Shown one piece after another: positions 17,348 to 26,948 of a stretch of 64,000 nucleotides of DNA. The stretch spans positions 140,304 to 204,303 of the forward strand of contig JAJFLB010000034.1 in the NCBI GenBank assembly GCA_021772915.1, written 5' to 3'. The notes under the pieces were generated by a model that saw nothing but the letters and a program-made list of their open reading frames with translations, did no database searches and had not been told where the DNA came from. Within the stretch, counting starts at the first letter, position 1. The number at the start of each line of letters is the position of its first letter. This stretch comes from Gammaproteobacteria bacterium (GTDB lineage Bacteria; Pseudomonadota; Gammaproteobacteria; Xanthomonadales; SZUA-36). The translations under genes and the position numbers were made by a program.

Positions 17348-18670
17348 TTACTCTGGCTGCAAATGGTTTGGCTCATGGAGCAGTTTGGTCAACTTGTTCG
17401 GGTCGCCATCCATCATCCGGGGAGCATCAAGCCCAAGGACACTCAATATTAAAGGGTAGATGTCGATATTGTTAACCGGGCCAAGAGATACACCGGGCTT
17501 GATATTTGGGCCACTGGCGACAAAAAAACCGTGCATTGCCGGTGCCTCAGGTGCCCAACCATGATCCCCGGCACTGATTTTGCGACTTTTCCCTTCGTTT
17601 GAGAGCACTGCAAACCCTGGCTCCGGCATCAGGATGACATCCGGAAAGCGGGGGTTGCTGTCAATGTGCCACTGCCCCGGAGCAGTGGCGGCAGTATAGG
17701 CGCGTCCGTGCCTCCAACGACGGTTGACCACCTCAACCATGTCTTGCGCACGCTTGGGATCATCCTGATAAAAATGCACGAACAGGTAGGAACCACCTTC
17801 AACGATGAGGGTGTCTTTGAGATTCACATGGGCATCCAACATGAACGTCATGGGGTCTTCAAGGTAACTGGCCTGACCGTGGTCGGACACGAGGATGATG
17901 TTGACCTGATCCCCATACTGCAGTTTTTCGAGCCCACGGAGCAAACGCCCCAGATACCCATCAACTCGCGCGATCGCCGCGATATTTTCCTGTGAGTCTG
18001 GCCCTCTCCAGTGTGAATAGTCATCAACATCCTCAAAATACAGGGTGTACATGTGCGGCCGGCGCTCTTCTGGTAGCGCCAGCCAGGCGAGGATCTGGTC
18101 AACCCGTTCCTGACCAGGGATACTTTTGTCATAGCTATTCCAGTAGGTGGGGTAAACACCCTGGATAGGTACCTCGGTGCCAACAAAGAAGAACGCCGCG
18201 GCGACCATGCCCTGGGTTTCAGCCGTGACCCAAACGGGCTCGCCGGAATAGAACCAGCGGTCTTCTATCGATTGCCGGTCACTTAGTGAATACCACTTAT
18301 CCCGCACGGGGTCAGGAAACTCGTTGCCCACCAGTCCATGGTGAGCCGGGTAGAGACCGGTTGCTATTGAGTAGTGGTTTGGAAAAGTCAGGGTTGGGAA
18401 TACCGGTATCACACGTTCAGCCTTTGACCCGTGGGCTGCTATACGGTGCATGTTTGGTGTGGGATAAAGATCCATATAATCCCACCGAAAGCCGTCAATG
18501 GAAATCATAATCAGGTAGGGTTTGGCGCGTTGATGCACGGCATTGGTACCCCCCGTGCCCCGGAGGGCGTCACCCACCGCCTGCGGTCGAGGACCGCAAG
18601 TCGTCAACGACATCAGTAACACCGCCGCTACAATAGCAGTCAGGCACCTGGGGCTTATGGGTTTAAACAA
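17348..18670 (-). CDS. lipoprotein type I phosphodiesterase / nucleotide pyrophosphatase (alkaline-phosphatase superfamily)
   Basis: An approximately 440-residue protein with a lipoprotein signal (VLLMSLTTC, lipid-accepting Cys). Metal motifs of the ENPP family are visible: SIDGFRWDY (Asp), nucleophile Thr in FPTLTFPNHYSIATG, LYFEDVDDYSHW, SDHGQ and SAGDHGW. It hydrolyses phosphodiester or pyrophosphate bonds, probably in the periplasm on the outer membrane. A TTG at 18670 is preceded by GGAG; a longer TTG start at 18697 is possible. The hypothetical secreted protein gene lies 31 bp upstream. Confidence 0.9.
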   Translation of the reverse strand: MFKPISPRCLTAIVAAVLLMSLTTCGPRPQAVGDALRGTGGTNAVHQRAKPYLIMISIDGFRWDYMDLYPTPNMHRIAAHGSKAERVIPVFPTLTFPNHYSIATGLYPAHHGLVGNEFPDPVRDKWYSLSDRQSIEDRWFYSGEPVWVTAETQGMVAAAFFFVGTEVPIQGVYPTYWNSYDKSIPGQERVDQILAWLALPEERRPHMYTLYFEDVDDYSHWRGPDSQENIAAIARVDGYLGRLLRGLEKLQYGDQVNIILVSDHGQASYLEDPMTFMLDAHVNLKDTLIVEGGSYLFVHFYQDDPKRAQDMVEVVNRRWRHGRAYTAATAPGQWHIDSNPRFPDVILMPEPGFAVLSNEGKSRKISAGDHGWAPEAPAMHGFFVASGPNIKPGVSLGPVNNIDIYPLILSVLGLDAPRMMDGDPNKLTKLLHEPNHLQPE

Positions 18671-18701
18671 GTCCTCTCCCGGTGCGGAACATCCCAATTA
18701 T

Positions 18702-19163
18702 TTAGTAAGTGCTGCACTTACCGACGCTATCTGACTTCGCAATCACGCTGGAAATAATATCGTAACAAGCCCTGGCCACCCCCTCCGGGGCGGGATGGGG
18801 CCAGGTCACATTTCGCTCAACCTCCGGTTCGCTGGAGGTGTCTATGTACTCGCAACCACCGGGGTCAAAGTCAAACCAATCAACACGGGCGTGGGCGACC
18901 AACCCGTAGTCCTGATCCCAGATGACCACTTCCGCACTGCATTCAACAGTGTAATCCTGGGCACCGCAATCGGTCGTACCCTCTTCCGCGGTCATTTGCA
19001 ATGAGCGCAGGAAGATCGATTCAACTTCTTCATATTTAAAGCAGGGACAGTCAACTTCTGCATCCTGGGCACGGGACTCCAGGGTAATGATACTCACGAG
19101 AATCACTGCCAGCACACCTTGAGCCACCAGCAACCTGCAAGGTGGTTTGTGAGTAGCCGGGGC
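18702..19163 (-). CDS. hypothetical secreted cysteine-containing protein
   Basis: A 153-residue protein. An N-terminal hydrophobic helix (GVLAVILVSIITLESRAQ-DA) looks like a signal peptide. The mature part has seven Cys (CPC, C at GTTDC, VEC, GGCEY, ARACY, GKCSTY), consistent with disulfides in the periplasm, and an acidic composition. I do not recognise the family. It starts 10 bp after the YheT-like gene stop, so it is translated as part of that run and precedes the phosphodiesterase. Confidence 0.6.
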   Translation of the reverse strand, partial: APATHKPPCRLLVAQGVLAVILVSIITLESRAQDAEVDCPCFKYEEVESIFLRSLQMTAEEGTTDCGAQDYTVECSAEVVIWDQDYGLVAHARVDWFDFDPGGCEYIDTSSEPEVERNVTWPHPAPEGVARACYDIISSVIAKSDSVGKCSTY

Positions 19164-19173
19164 CATCACCCGA

Positions 19174-20193
19174 TTATAGGGTAAACGTTGATCCGGGTTT
19201 GCTTTTTCGCACTCGTTCAACGATCAGGTCATCTGCCCAGCTTTCCATTTTCCAGTTTTTCAAAAATGCGCAATGGCCACCCAGGTCGCTAACCACCAAT
19301 TCTATATTTTCATTTTGTGGCAAATTCCGGAAGTCACTCACCGGCACCACCTGGTCATCCTCTGAGGTCAGAATTGTCGTCGGTATTTGCAGGCCTGCAA
19401 GACGCTCACCCGCTACCGAATAACCATTGAAATAACCTTCCAGGGACTCAAATCCGTAATAACGTGTGGCAAAAAACTCAGTCTTTTGCCGCAGGCCGCT
19501 CAGGCCGTGCCAATCCTCATACGCATATGCATCCGGGAACAGGTCTTGCTTGCGTTTCAAGGATTTCGCCCATTTACGGACAAAGTAATTTTCGTAGAGT
19601 GAAGGGGCATTTTCCATGGCGGTGAAAGAGTTTCCTGGCGAAACAACCGGGCAGACCGAGACAACCCGGCCGATGGATAGTCCCTTTGCCGGCGCCTCCA
19701 GGGCCACACGCAATGCAAAATTCCCACCCAAGGAGTAACCCGACAGTGCCCAGTTTTGTGCGCCGGTGCGCTGCTGTACCTCCATCAACGCATGGACTAC
19801 TTCCGGCAACCTGCAGGAATGAAAAATACCGGGGTTGAGGTGGTGTGTATCACCGTGATCCCGGAAATTGAGACGAAATACGTCAAACCCCTGGTTGTAG
19901 AGCACGCCGCCAGCACCCACGATGTAATTTGACTGGCTGCTGCCCTCCCATCCATGGAGCAGAACCACCAGACCCCTGCTGTCTCCCGATTGAGGTGAGT
20001 AAAGCCCCAGCAAACGCACCCCATCACCGCCATCAAGTATCCAGTCCTGCTCGGCAGCCAACAATGGTGCTGAGCGTTTGCTGACCAATCGGCGTCGATA
20101 ACCACTGCTGCTCAGCAGCGATTGTACATGCGTGTTGCGTAAACCAAAGGCCGGGAGAAATGACTCCGCGGTGGAATTGATGGATTCAGTCAT
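19174..20193 (-). CDS. YheT-family alpha/beta hydrolase
   Basis: A 339-residue hydrolase of the YheT/EMB8 family. The family start FLPAFGLRNTHVQSLL is present, followed by LVVLLHGWEGSSQSNY (oxyanion), nucleophile Ser in GYSLGGN, Asp in TSEDDQVVP and His in DLGGHCAF. The ATG at 20193 overlaps the stop of the upstream acyltransferase gene (ATGACTGA), so the two are translationally coupled, which points to lipid metabolism. The substrate is unknown. Confidence 0.88.
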   Translation of the reverse strand: MTESINSTAESFLPAFGLRNTHVQSLLSSSGYRRRLVSKRSAPLLAAEQDWILDGGDGVRLLGLYSPQSGDSRGLVVLLHGWEGSSQSNYIVGAGGVLYNQGFDVFRLNFRDHGDTHHLNPGIFHSCRLPEVVHALMEVQQRTGAQNWALSGYSLGGNFALRVALEAPAKGLSIGRVVSVCPVVSPGNSFTAMENAPSLYENYFVRKWAKSLKRKQDLFPDAYAYEDWHGLSGLRQKTEFFATRYYGFESLEGYFNGYSVAGERLAGLQIPTTILTSEDDQVVPVSDFRNLPQNENIELVVSDLGGHCAFLKNWKMESWADDLIVERVRKSKPGSTFTL

Positions 20194-20995
20194 CAACGGG
20201 CTTGTCGTTGTAGCTGGCGATGACTGCCGCTCTTGCTGCATCAGCTAAAGCACGTCGTGGCTTGTCTTTGCTATCGATCACCGGCAGAAAATGCACATCC
20301 GCCTCAACCCCGGGGCGAGCCAGCAACCGCACGATGTTTGTCATCATGTTTTCACCTTCACGAAACAGGAAACCCTCATCTATGACTCCATTTCTCATAT
20401 AACGAACCATAAGTGGCTGGACCGGGCATGTGGAATCCACCGCCGCGCGGAACATGCGGGCGTGAAAAACACGTATGGAATTACCGGGCAAAATGCCCCC
20501 CTCTGGGAAAATAGCGACACAGTGTCCTTGTTGCAACCTTTCAGCCATGGTCGCAGTCACACTCGCAGCAGAATCATGACTGCCGCGGTGGTGGAATATT
20601 GAGCCGCCGGTTCGTGCCATGAAGCTGAACAAAGGCCAGTGTTCAATTTCAGCCTTCGCGACAAAACCCATCGGCCGAGCGCTGAACAACACAAGTACAT
20701 CCAGAGTGGAAATGTGATTGGCCGCAAATAGTACCGGCGTCTGCGATGGACTCCCCCTTGACTTGACACCAATACCAAAAAACAACAGCAACCACCGCGC
20801 CAGGCGCATTCTTGTCTTATCGGCCCGCTGGCGCCCCCTTGCAGTATTGACCCCCTGATAATGATTAGCCAGCATCAGGACAGGAACCAGAAGCAGTACT
20901 ATAAACAGGAACAGAAACACACTACGAAAAGCAAAGCGCAACACACAAGCCAATGCGGAAATCATGGGCAGACGAACACCGAGACCTTGGTTCAT
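20186..20995 (-). CDS. 1-acylglycerol-3-phosphate O-acyltransferase (PlsC-like)
   Basis: A 269-residue membrane-associated acyltransferase. An N-terminal membrane helix (VFLFLFIVLLLVPVLML) precedes the NHISTLD motif (the HX4D catalytic box), the GGSIFHHRG segment and FPEGG. It transfers an acyl chain to lysophosphatidate or a related lysolipid. It is first in a reverse-strand run with the YheT hydrolase. It is divergent from the ferredoxin-reductase gene. Confidence 0.88.
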   Translation of the reverse strand: MNQGLGVRLPMISALACVLRFAFRSVFLFLFIVLLLVPVLMLANHYQGVNTARGRQRADKTRMRLARWLLLFFGIGVKSRGSPSQTPVLFAANHISTLDVLVLFSARPMGFVAKAEIEHWPLFSFMARTGGSIFHHRGSHDSAASVTATMAERLQQGHCVAIFPEGGILPGNSIRVFHARMFRAAVDSTCPVQPLMVRYMRNGVIDEGFLFREGENMMTNIVRLLARPGVEADVHFLPVIDSKDKPRRALADAARAAVIASYNDKPVDD

Positions 20996-21162
20996 AATGT
21001 GATGTTATAGCCGTTGGCCAAAGTTACGCAATGGTTATCACTCCAAACCCAAGAAGGGAATCAGTTTGACCGAACCAAAGTAATCTTTTTCGGCATTATG
21101 ATTCCGGGCGAAAATCAGGGACAATGCCCGCCGGTTTTAATCACGTGGTCAGACCAGCATTA

Positions 21163-22212
21163 ATGAAACAGTACCAGGTAAAAATAGTCAGTAGCGGTAT
21201 CACCTTCACGGTCAACGAGGGAGAGTCGATTCTGACAGCAGCCTTACACCAGGGTGTGATGCTGCCATACAGTTGCAAGAACGGCACCTGTGGAAGTTGC
21301 ACAGGCCGACTGGAGTCCGGCGACGTGCATTACCCCTTCCATCCACCTCTGGCACTAAGTCAGGACGAAATCAAAGGCGGCTCCGCCTTGCTGTGTCAGG
21401 CAGTCCCCACCGGGGACCTGCTCATCCACGCCCACGAAATTGAAGCCGTACGAGATATCCAGGTACGCAGGATGCCGGCCCGAGTCATCGAAAAGACAGT
21501 ACTGACACCTGATGTCATGCTGCTTCGAATCAAGTTACCCGCGGCCCAACGTTTGCAGTTCCTGGCCGGCCAGTATCTGGAAGTGATACTGCCTGAGGGT
21601 AAGCGCCGGGCCTTTTCAATCGCCAGCCCACCTCAGTTGGAGGATGAAATCGAACTACACATTCGTCATATCGAAGGTGGAGATTTCACCGGCTGGGTGT
21701 TCAATGACCTGCAAGAACGTGACATCCTGAGAATCGAAGGACCGTTGGGGACTTTTTTTATCCGCAACGACATCACTGACCGACCATTGATACTGATGGG
21801 CGGAGGCACCGGTTTTGCCCCATTGAAATCAATGATTGAAGACCTGCTCCTACACCGTGACCGGCGACCACTGCATCTTTTTTGGGGGGTCCGTGATTCC
21901 ACCGAACTTTATATGCTCGAGACGGTACAGGAATGGGTGAAACAAAACGACCACACCCAGTTTTCAATCGCCTTGTCCAGCGACCAGGCCGACGGTCCGG
22001 ACACCGGCTTCAAGGGCTTGGTGCACACAGCAGTACTGCAGCAATACCCGGACCTTTCCGGCTTTGACATTTACATGAGTGGTCCGCCGGCAATGATTGC
22101 CAACGCAGGAGCGGCTTTTAAAGAAAATGGCGCAAAACCAAAACGGATATTTTTTGATTCGTTTGAGTTCGGGCTGGATGTGCCAGTCAAGGTACTGGCG
22201 AAACAACATTAA
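21163..22212 (+). CDS. 2Fe-2S ferredoxin--FAD/NAD reductase (CDP-6-deoxy-3,4-glucoseen reductase-like)
   Basis: A 349-residue two-module electron-transfer protein. Residues 1-90 are a plant-type ferredoxin with CKNGTCGSC and the fourth Cys in ALLCQA. The remainder is an FNR domain with the FAD motif RAFSIASPP, the NAD motif GGGTGFAPLKS and the C-terminal YMSGPPAMI. Relatives donate electrons to oxygenases or dehydratases; the partner is not in the window. The ATG at 21163 fits the family start (MKQYQVKIVSSG); an upstream ATG at 21124 is an alternative. Confidence 0.88.
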   Translation: MKQYQVKIVSSGITFTVNEGESILTAALHQGVMLPYSCKNGTCGSCTGRLESGDVHYPFHPPLALSQDEIKGGSALLCQAVPTGDLLIHAHEIEAVRDIQVRRMPARVIEKTVLTPDVMLLRIKLPAAQRLQFLAGQYLEVILPEGKRRAFSIASPPQLEDEIELHIRHIEGGDFTGWVFNDLQERDILRIEGPLGTFFIRNDITDRPLILMGGGTGFAPLKSMIEDLLLHRDRRPLHLFWGVRDSTELYMLETVQEWVKQNDHTQFSIALSSDQADGPDTGFKGLVHTAVLQQYPDLSGFDIYMSGPPAMIANAGAAFKENGAKPKRIFFDSFEFGLDVPVKVLAKQH

Positions 22213-22232
22213 CCCGCCCGTATTTTGCGGGC

Positions 22233-23441
22233 TTAGGGTGCCGACAGGCGGGCCGCTTCCACTGGCAATGGCAGTGGCTGCTGACCCTGGTTCATCCGCA
22301 AGGCATTGCGGAAACAGGCCATCGCAGGTTCAAGTTCACCCTGGTGCTCCAGCAATTGGCCCAGTGCGTCGTAACCCAGGCTGCTGGCCTCCAGCTCAAG
22401 ACTCTTGACCAGGTGCTCGCGGGCTTTGCCCCACAACGACTCTCCGGCACACAAGCGGCCCAGGGCAAGTTGTAGACTGGCATCATCTGGGTGTTGTTTC
22501 AGCCATTTCTCACACTGCTTCATGCGTTTTGACCCGTCATCTGCGGCTGGGTCGCCGTAGCGTAGAACCAGGGTCGGTTTCCAGTCATTCTTTAGGCTCG
22601 CACTGAGTATGGGTTCGGCCAGGTCTGCCCGCTCAAACTTGCCGGCGGTCACCGCAAAGGCCTCGGCGATCACCGCGTGGTAGCGTGTTGCACGTGGAAG
22701 TTGCTTCCAGGCGGCCTGCAAATCCTCTGCATTTTCGGCGGCACGAAGTTTGTTCGTCGCGATTTCTTCCTGCAACTCCCGAACCTGATCCTCATCCAGC
22801 ACCTCGGCCTTTTTGAGTGCCGTCAATAATGATTGCAAATCGTCCCACTGCCCGAGTTCCCGATAGCACCGTGACAATAATTCCAATACCTGGGGGTGTT
22901 TCTGGCGGCGTTTATGCAGGTCCTGCAGTACAGGCAATGCCGCGGCGCGGTTGCCGTTTGTCATCAACATGCGTGCACGCGTCAATTCAACCAGGAACCG
23001 TTTTTTTGAGCCCCCACCATCAGCCTGGTCCAGGTAGTATTCGCGTTGGTCGTGGGCGTCCTCAATGTCCGCCGCCTGGGCCGCTGCCAGGTACTGTGCC
23101 GTGCTCTTACCCTGGACACTGGAGGACTTTTCCAGGGCTTTTGCAGCTGTACCCCAATCGCCCTCTGTCAGGGCCAACAAACCTCTTTCAAGTTGCTTGA
23201 ACGCACGTTGCTCGCGCACCCTGCGGGCGGTCTCCACCGGCACCCGCCAGAGCCAGAATGCAATTTGTACGGCAAACCACAAGATAAGAAAGGCCACGAT
23301 CAAAACCAGCACGCTGGTTTCAACTGTCCAGTCACCAAGGTTAATCAGCACTCGTCCCGGATCTGACTTAAACACCGGTGCCAATGCACTGGCGGCCAGC
23401 AACAAGGCCAGGATCAGCAACAGGAGAAAGCTGCGCTTCAT
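22233..23441 (-). CDS. hemY: HemY inner-membrane TPR protein of the heme cluster
   Basis: A 402-residue protein with two N-terminal membrane helices and a long TPR-like helical region. The family signature is GDWTVETSVLVLIVAF and the C-terminal LALGRLCAGESLWGKAREHL. It is the usual last gene of hemCDXY in gammaproteobacteria. HemY of this type is not protoporphyrinogen oxidase; its exact role is unresolved, and it is thought to help heme-pathway assembly. Its start overlaps the hemX stop by 4 nt. Confidence 0.93.
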   Translation of the reverse strand: MKRSFLLLLILALLLAASALAPVFKSDPGRVLINLGDWTVETSVLVLIVAFLILWFAVQIAFWLWRVPVETARRVREQRAFKQLERGLLALTEGDWGTAAKALEKSSSVQGKSTAQYLAAAQAADIEDAHDQREYYLDQADGGGSKKRFLVELTRARMLMTNGNRAAALPVLQDLHKRRQKHPQVLELLSRCYRELGQWDDLQSLLTALKKAEVLDEDQVRELQEEIATNKLRAAENAEDLQAAWKQLPRATRYHAVIAEAFAVTAGKFERADLAEPILSASLKNDWKPTLVLRYGDPAADDGSKRMKQCEKWLKQHPDDASLQLALGRLCAGESLWGKAREHLVKSLELEASSLGYDALGQLLEHQGELEPAMACFRNALRMNQGQQPLPLPVEAARLSAP

Positions 23442-24637
23442 TGACCGCTGTCCTCAGCTTCAACCGGGGTAGTCGACTGCAACAACCTGCGACTGTCCCG
23501 CAATTGCCGTAGCTGTGTCCACGGCGAGCTGATATTCGGCATCTCGGGTGCAATATTGGCCTGACGCAATTCCGTAAGCTGCACCATCAACGCCTGGACC
23601 GGCTCAGACCCACGCTGGAAAAACTGCTCAACGCTGGTGCTGACCCGGTCCAGGGACGCGGTGTATGCCCCCGCGTCATTCCGCATCAGTGCGAGCCGGG
23701 CGGATTCAAGTTGCAGCCACAGCCCCTGACGCAGGTAATCCATATCCTCAAGACCCAAAAGAGCCTGGTCATCAGCCACCTTCCGTCTGACCGTGACCAA
23801 CGAGGACAGGGTGTGCTTCAGGCTTTCCCACCAGCCGGCATCTGCAGGAAGTTCAGGCTCGGAAACCGGGGCGGTCTCAGCATGAAAGGGTAGGCCGGGA
23901 ATTTTTGTCTGCATGTCACTGAGTCTGGACGACAGCAGGACCCGATCAACCCTAGGTACCGCCGCCAAAGCCTGGCGAGCCTCCGCAATCCGTTGGCGCA
24001 CGCTCAAAAACATCGGATCATCCAGTGCCTCAACTTGCACGTCTGCTGCCTGTAACGCCAGTTCAGCAGCCACTGGATCGGAAAATAACTGCAAGCGCTC
24101 GCTGGCCGTGCGTAACAGAAAATCTATCTCTGCAATGCTCAGTTCAACACCGCTGTTTTGACTCCTCGCCGCCATGTTGGCGAGACTGGACTCAAGTACA
24201 GAAACACGTTGTTCCGAGGAGCGGACGCTCCTCTGCAATGCACTCGCTGAGGCCCGTTGTTCACCAGCCTGGGAACGAACACCATCGAGTTGGGACGTGA
24301 CCTGGTTAAGCTGCTCACCAAGACGGGAAAACGCCAGCGGATCCACCGGCGTTCCCGCCGCTTTTAGCTGTGCCTCAACCGCCGCCAATGAGTTGCCAAA
24401 CTCCTGCTGGGCGGACAGTACACCTTGCATGGATTCCTGTTGGGCAACTTCTGTCGATCCCGCCGAACGTTGCTGCCACGATTGCCAGGCCGACTGGGCA
24501 ACAGCGGCCAGCGCCAGCAGTAGTGCCAGCACTGCAATTTTGTTGCCTGATGAAGCAGGCTTCTTCTCAGCCAACAGCCTGTCCATCGTGGCATCTGTGA
24601 CTTCATCGAATTTATCGTTCACTTGTGTATCTTCCAT
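23438..24637 (-). CDS. hemX: HemX-like membrane protein
   Basis: About 399 residues. It has a short cytoplasmic N-terminus, one membrane helix (KIAVLALLLALAAVAQSAW), then a long coiled-coil (residues ~60-150) and the conserved region EIDFLLRTASERLQLFSDP characteristic of HemX. Its old name is uroporphyrinogen-III methyltransferase, but it lacks a methyltransferase domain. The start is the ATG at 24637, which overlaps the hemD 3' end; a TTG at 24646 is possible. Confidence 0.93.
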   Translation of the reverse strand: MEDTQVNDKFDEVTDATMDRLLAEKKPASSGNKIAVLALLLALAAVAQSAWQSWQQRSAGSTEVAQQESMQGVLSAQQEFGNSLAAVEAQLKAAGTPVDPLAFSRLGEQLNQVTSQLDGVRSQAGEQRASASALQRSVRSSEQRVSVLESSLANMAARSQNSGVELSIAEIDFLLRTASERLQLFSDPVAAELALQAADVQVEALDDPMFLSVRQRIAEARQALAAVPRVDRVLLSSRLSDMQTKIPGLPFHAETAPVSEPELPADAGWWESLKHTLSSLVTVRRKVADDQALLGLEDMDYLRQGLWLQLESARLALMRNDAGAYTASLDRVSTSVEQFFQRGSEPVQALMVQLTELRQANIAPEMPNISSPWTQLRQLRDSRRLLQSTTPVEAEDSGQ

Positions 24638-25409
24638 TTTGGTCAACCCGTATCACTCCGGTCAGTCGCCTGATTGAGTCTAGCAATTGCCGGTTGCTGG
24701 GGCCGTCTGCCAACAGAACTGTCCCGCAACCCCGTTGTTGCAAATAATGCTGTATGCGGGCAGAAATCACCAGTGCCGGAGAATTCAATATTTTGCCCCA
24801 GGCCTCCCCTGGGAGATTCTGTTCGGCAAGTTCAAGTGCAGACACGCTGGACCATATACTGAGTAAACTGTCTGCCCCGAGTAATTGGTCTATCTGGTCC
24901 TGTGGGGGTTGCACGGTCACACGTTCATAGACTTTCGTCCTGTTCACACTCCAGCCCATTGACTTGAGGCCCTGCTCCAGGGTTTTGCGGCCACCGGGTG
25001 CACAAAAAATGACCGCCTCACCCGGTTCACTCGCAAGGGCGGGCAGTTGCAGCAGATCCTCGGAGGTAAACCCGCTGTTGGCCTGCAGGTGGACGGTATG
25101 ACCGGCGGCTTCCAGTTGCGCCCGGGTAGCCGGCCCGACAGCAACAAATTCCAACTGGGTCAATTGCTCCGGGGCAATGAAGCAAAGCCCATAATGTACT
25201 GCTCTCGGACTGGTAAAAATGGCCAGTTTACGTCCACTCGACACCGACCAGGTTGCGCACATATCTGGCGAAGGCACATGTGCTGCAAAGGTGTACAAGG
25301 GCATGACAAGAGCCTGCAGTTTCAGGCCGTCAGGCTGATCCTGCAACGACACCGCCAGTTGCAAAGCGGCTTCCAGGGGACGGGTGATTAAGACGTGTGT
25401 CAGATGCAA
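24612..25409 (-). CDS. hemD: uroporphyrinogen-III synthase
   Basis: It closes and rearranges hydroxymethylbilane to uroporphyrinogen III. The N-terminal strand THVLITRP, the middle FTSPRAVHYG and VAVGPATRAQLEAAG, and SIWSSVSALEL in the second domain identify it. The open frame runs upstream to 25559, but those codons read through the palindromic repeat and give a non-family N-terminus. A TTG at 25409 would give 265 residues, near the usual length. The start is uncertain because no ATG lies near the family N-terminus. Confidence 0.88.
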   Translation of the reverse strand: MHLTHVLITRPLEAALQLAVSLQDQPDGLKLQALVMPLYTFAAHVPSPDMCATWSVSSGRKLAIFTSPRAVHYGLCFIAPEQLTQLEFVAVGPATRAQLEAAGHTVHLQANSGFTSEDLLQLPALASEPGEAVIFCAPGGRKTLEQGLKSMGWSVNRTKVYERVTVQPPQDQIDQLLGADSLLSIWSSVSALELAEQNLPGEAWGKILNSPALVISARIQHYLQQRGCGTVLLADGPSNRQLLDSIRRLTGVIRVDQNGRYTSER

Positions 25410-25518
25410 TGGGCTGCCAACAGATGGGACATTGCCAGTGTATCTTGTCCCGCAAAAGAATTCACCGGTCCGCGCAGGACGCAAGACCCCAGTCGTCACA
25501 AATATACCCGGTTCCCTT

Positions 25519-25633
25519 GTAGGACCGACGAACTCGTTCGTCGGGAATTTGCGAGACAAATAGGTTCCTAACGAGCGAGCTAGTCGGTGCTAAAGGTTGG
25601 TTCCCGACGAGCGAGCTCGTCGGTGCTACAGGT
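25519..25633. repeat. GTAGGACCGACGAG-family repeats, three copies
   Basis: One forward copy at 25519-25548 (TGTAGGACCGACGAACTC...), then two reverse-oriented copies starting at 25565 (degenerate, TTCCTAACGAGCGAGC...) and 25601 (TTCCCGACGAGCGAGC...). They lie between hemC and hemD. The TAG stop of hemC falls within the last copy. Confidence 0.85.
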
Positions 25634-26543
25634 TGGCGATGACCTGGTCTGCACCCCCTTTTATCAGATCCGCTGCCACCCGCTCCCCCAGCACCACTGC
25701 TTCGGTATTGGCAGCTTCACCTTCTGCCCGGATAATATGCTTGCCATCTACCGTACTCACAATAGCCCTTAACTTAACCGTTCCGCCCTTGAGAACAGCG
25801 TGCACTGCCAGTGGTACCTGGCAGGTAGCCCCCAATACGCGCGCAACGGTTCTCTCGGCATTCGCAACAACTGCGGTCTCCTGATCTGCCAACGGCAGGA
25901 TCAATGTTTGCGTCGAGGCATCATCCTGCCGACACTGCAGTCCGATAATCCCCTGTGTTGACGCGGGCAGCCAGTCTGGCGGTTGCAGTGTTTCCGTAAT
26001 ACGGTCACCCCAACCCAGACGTTGGAGACCGGCACAGGCCAGGATGATGGCATCATACTGTCCCTCATCCAGTTTTCTCAGACGTGTATCCACGTTACCA
26101 CGCAGGTCCTTAACTTCCAGATCCGGTCGCAGTGCCAATAGTTGTGACTGCCGGCGCAGGCTGGACGTGCCAATACTGGCGCCCGCAGGCAGGCTGGCCA
26201 ATTGCCTGCCCCCACGGCTCACCAGCGCATCAAATGGATTGGCCCGGGGCAATACGACCTCAAGCACCAATCCGGTGGCCATTTCGGCCGGTACGTCCTT
26301 CATGGAATGCACCGCCAGGTCGGCCTCATCATTAAGTAAGGCCTGTTCCAGTTCCTTTAGAAAAAGTCCTTTACCGCCAATCGCCGCCAGCGGACGGTCA
26401 ATAATACGGTCGCCCTCGGTAACGATGGGTACCAGTTCAACTTCAATGTCCGAACCTGTCTGGTACAAAAGAGACTGCACGTGATTTGCCTGCCACAGCG
26501 CTAATGCACTCTTGCGGGTTGCGATTCTAATTCGCTTTTTCAT
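25626..26543 (-). CDS. hemC: hydroxymethylbilane synthase (porphobilinogen deaminase)
   Basis: A 305-residue enzyme, full length. Motifs: IRIATRKSALALWQA, KDVPAEMATGL, GTSSLRRQSQLLALRPDL, LRGNVDTRLRKL, and the dipyrromethane-cofactor Cys in LGATCQVPLA. It builds the linear tetrapyrrole used by HemD. It is the first gene of the reverse-strand heme cluster and is divergent from lptM. The gap to hemD is filled by palindromic repeats. Confidence 0.97.
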   Translation of the reverse strand: MKKRIRIATRKSALALWQANHVQSLLYQTGSDIEVELVPIVTEGDRIIDRPLAAIGGKGLFLKELEQALLNDEADLAVHSMKDVPAEMATGLVLEVVLPRANPFDALVSRGGRQLASLPAGASIGTSSLRRQSQLLALRPDLEVKDLRGNVDTRLRKLDEGQYDAIILACAGLQRLGWGDRITETLQPPDWLPASTQGIIGLQCRQDDASTQTLILPLADQETAVVANAERTVARVLGATCQVPLAVHAVLKGGTVKLRAIVSTVDGKHIIRAEGEAANTEAVVLGERVAADLIKGGADQVIANL

Positions 26544-26740
26544 TGCGTGGATCCTTTATTAATACCGCTCCCAAAAACGCCCGGATTGTATATCCGGATT
26601 GCCACATACTCGGGGGCATTAACCACTTTTGTCCTGGCATTTATGGGCAATATGAGCTTTGCTCTTTCGGGTGCCGTGCCATTGTCCTTGGCGTATAGTG
26701 TAGCAGTCATTTGGGTTTTGTCAGCGAGGATTTTGCAACA

Positions 26741-26920
26741 ATGCAAGCCAACAAACGATCAGGTTTCGCAATACTCATCGCGCTGTGTATCTACCTGTTG
26801 GGGGCGTGTGGTTACAAAGGTCCTCTCTACCTGCCGGATGAACAACCCGCAGCCACTCCTGCGACTGGCCAGGATGCGGAAACAAATGAGTCCGAAGATG
26901 ATACACACGAGCATGGATAA
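26741..26920 (+). CDS. lptM: LptM-like small lipoprotein
   Basis: A 59-residue lipoprotein. After the signal helix GFAILIALCIYL comes the lipobox LLGAC and the family signature CGYKGPLYLP. LptM (formerly YifL) assists oxidative maturation of the LptD LPS translocon. GAGGA lies 10 nt before the ATG at 26741. It is placed just before dapF, as in many gammaproteobacteria. Confidence 0.9.
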   Translation: MQANKRSGFAILIALCIYLLGACGYKGPLYLPDEQPAATPATGQDAETNESEDDTHEHG

Positions 26921-26948
26921 GCAATTCCGCACGTCCCGGTAACGAGTC

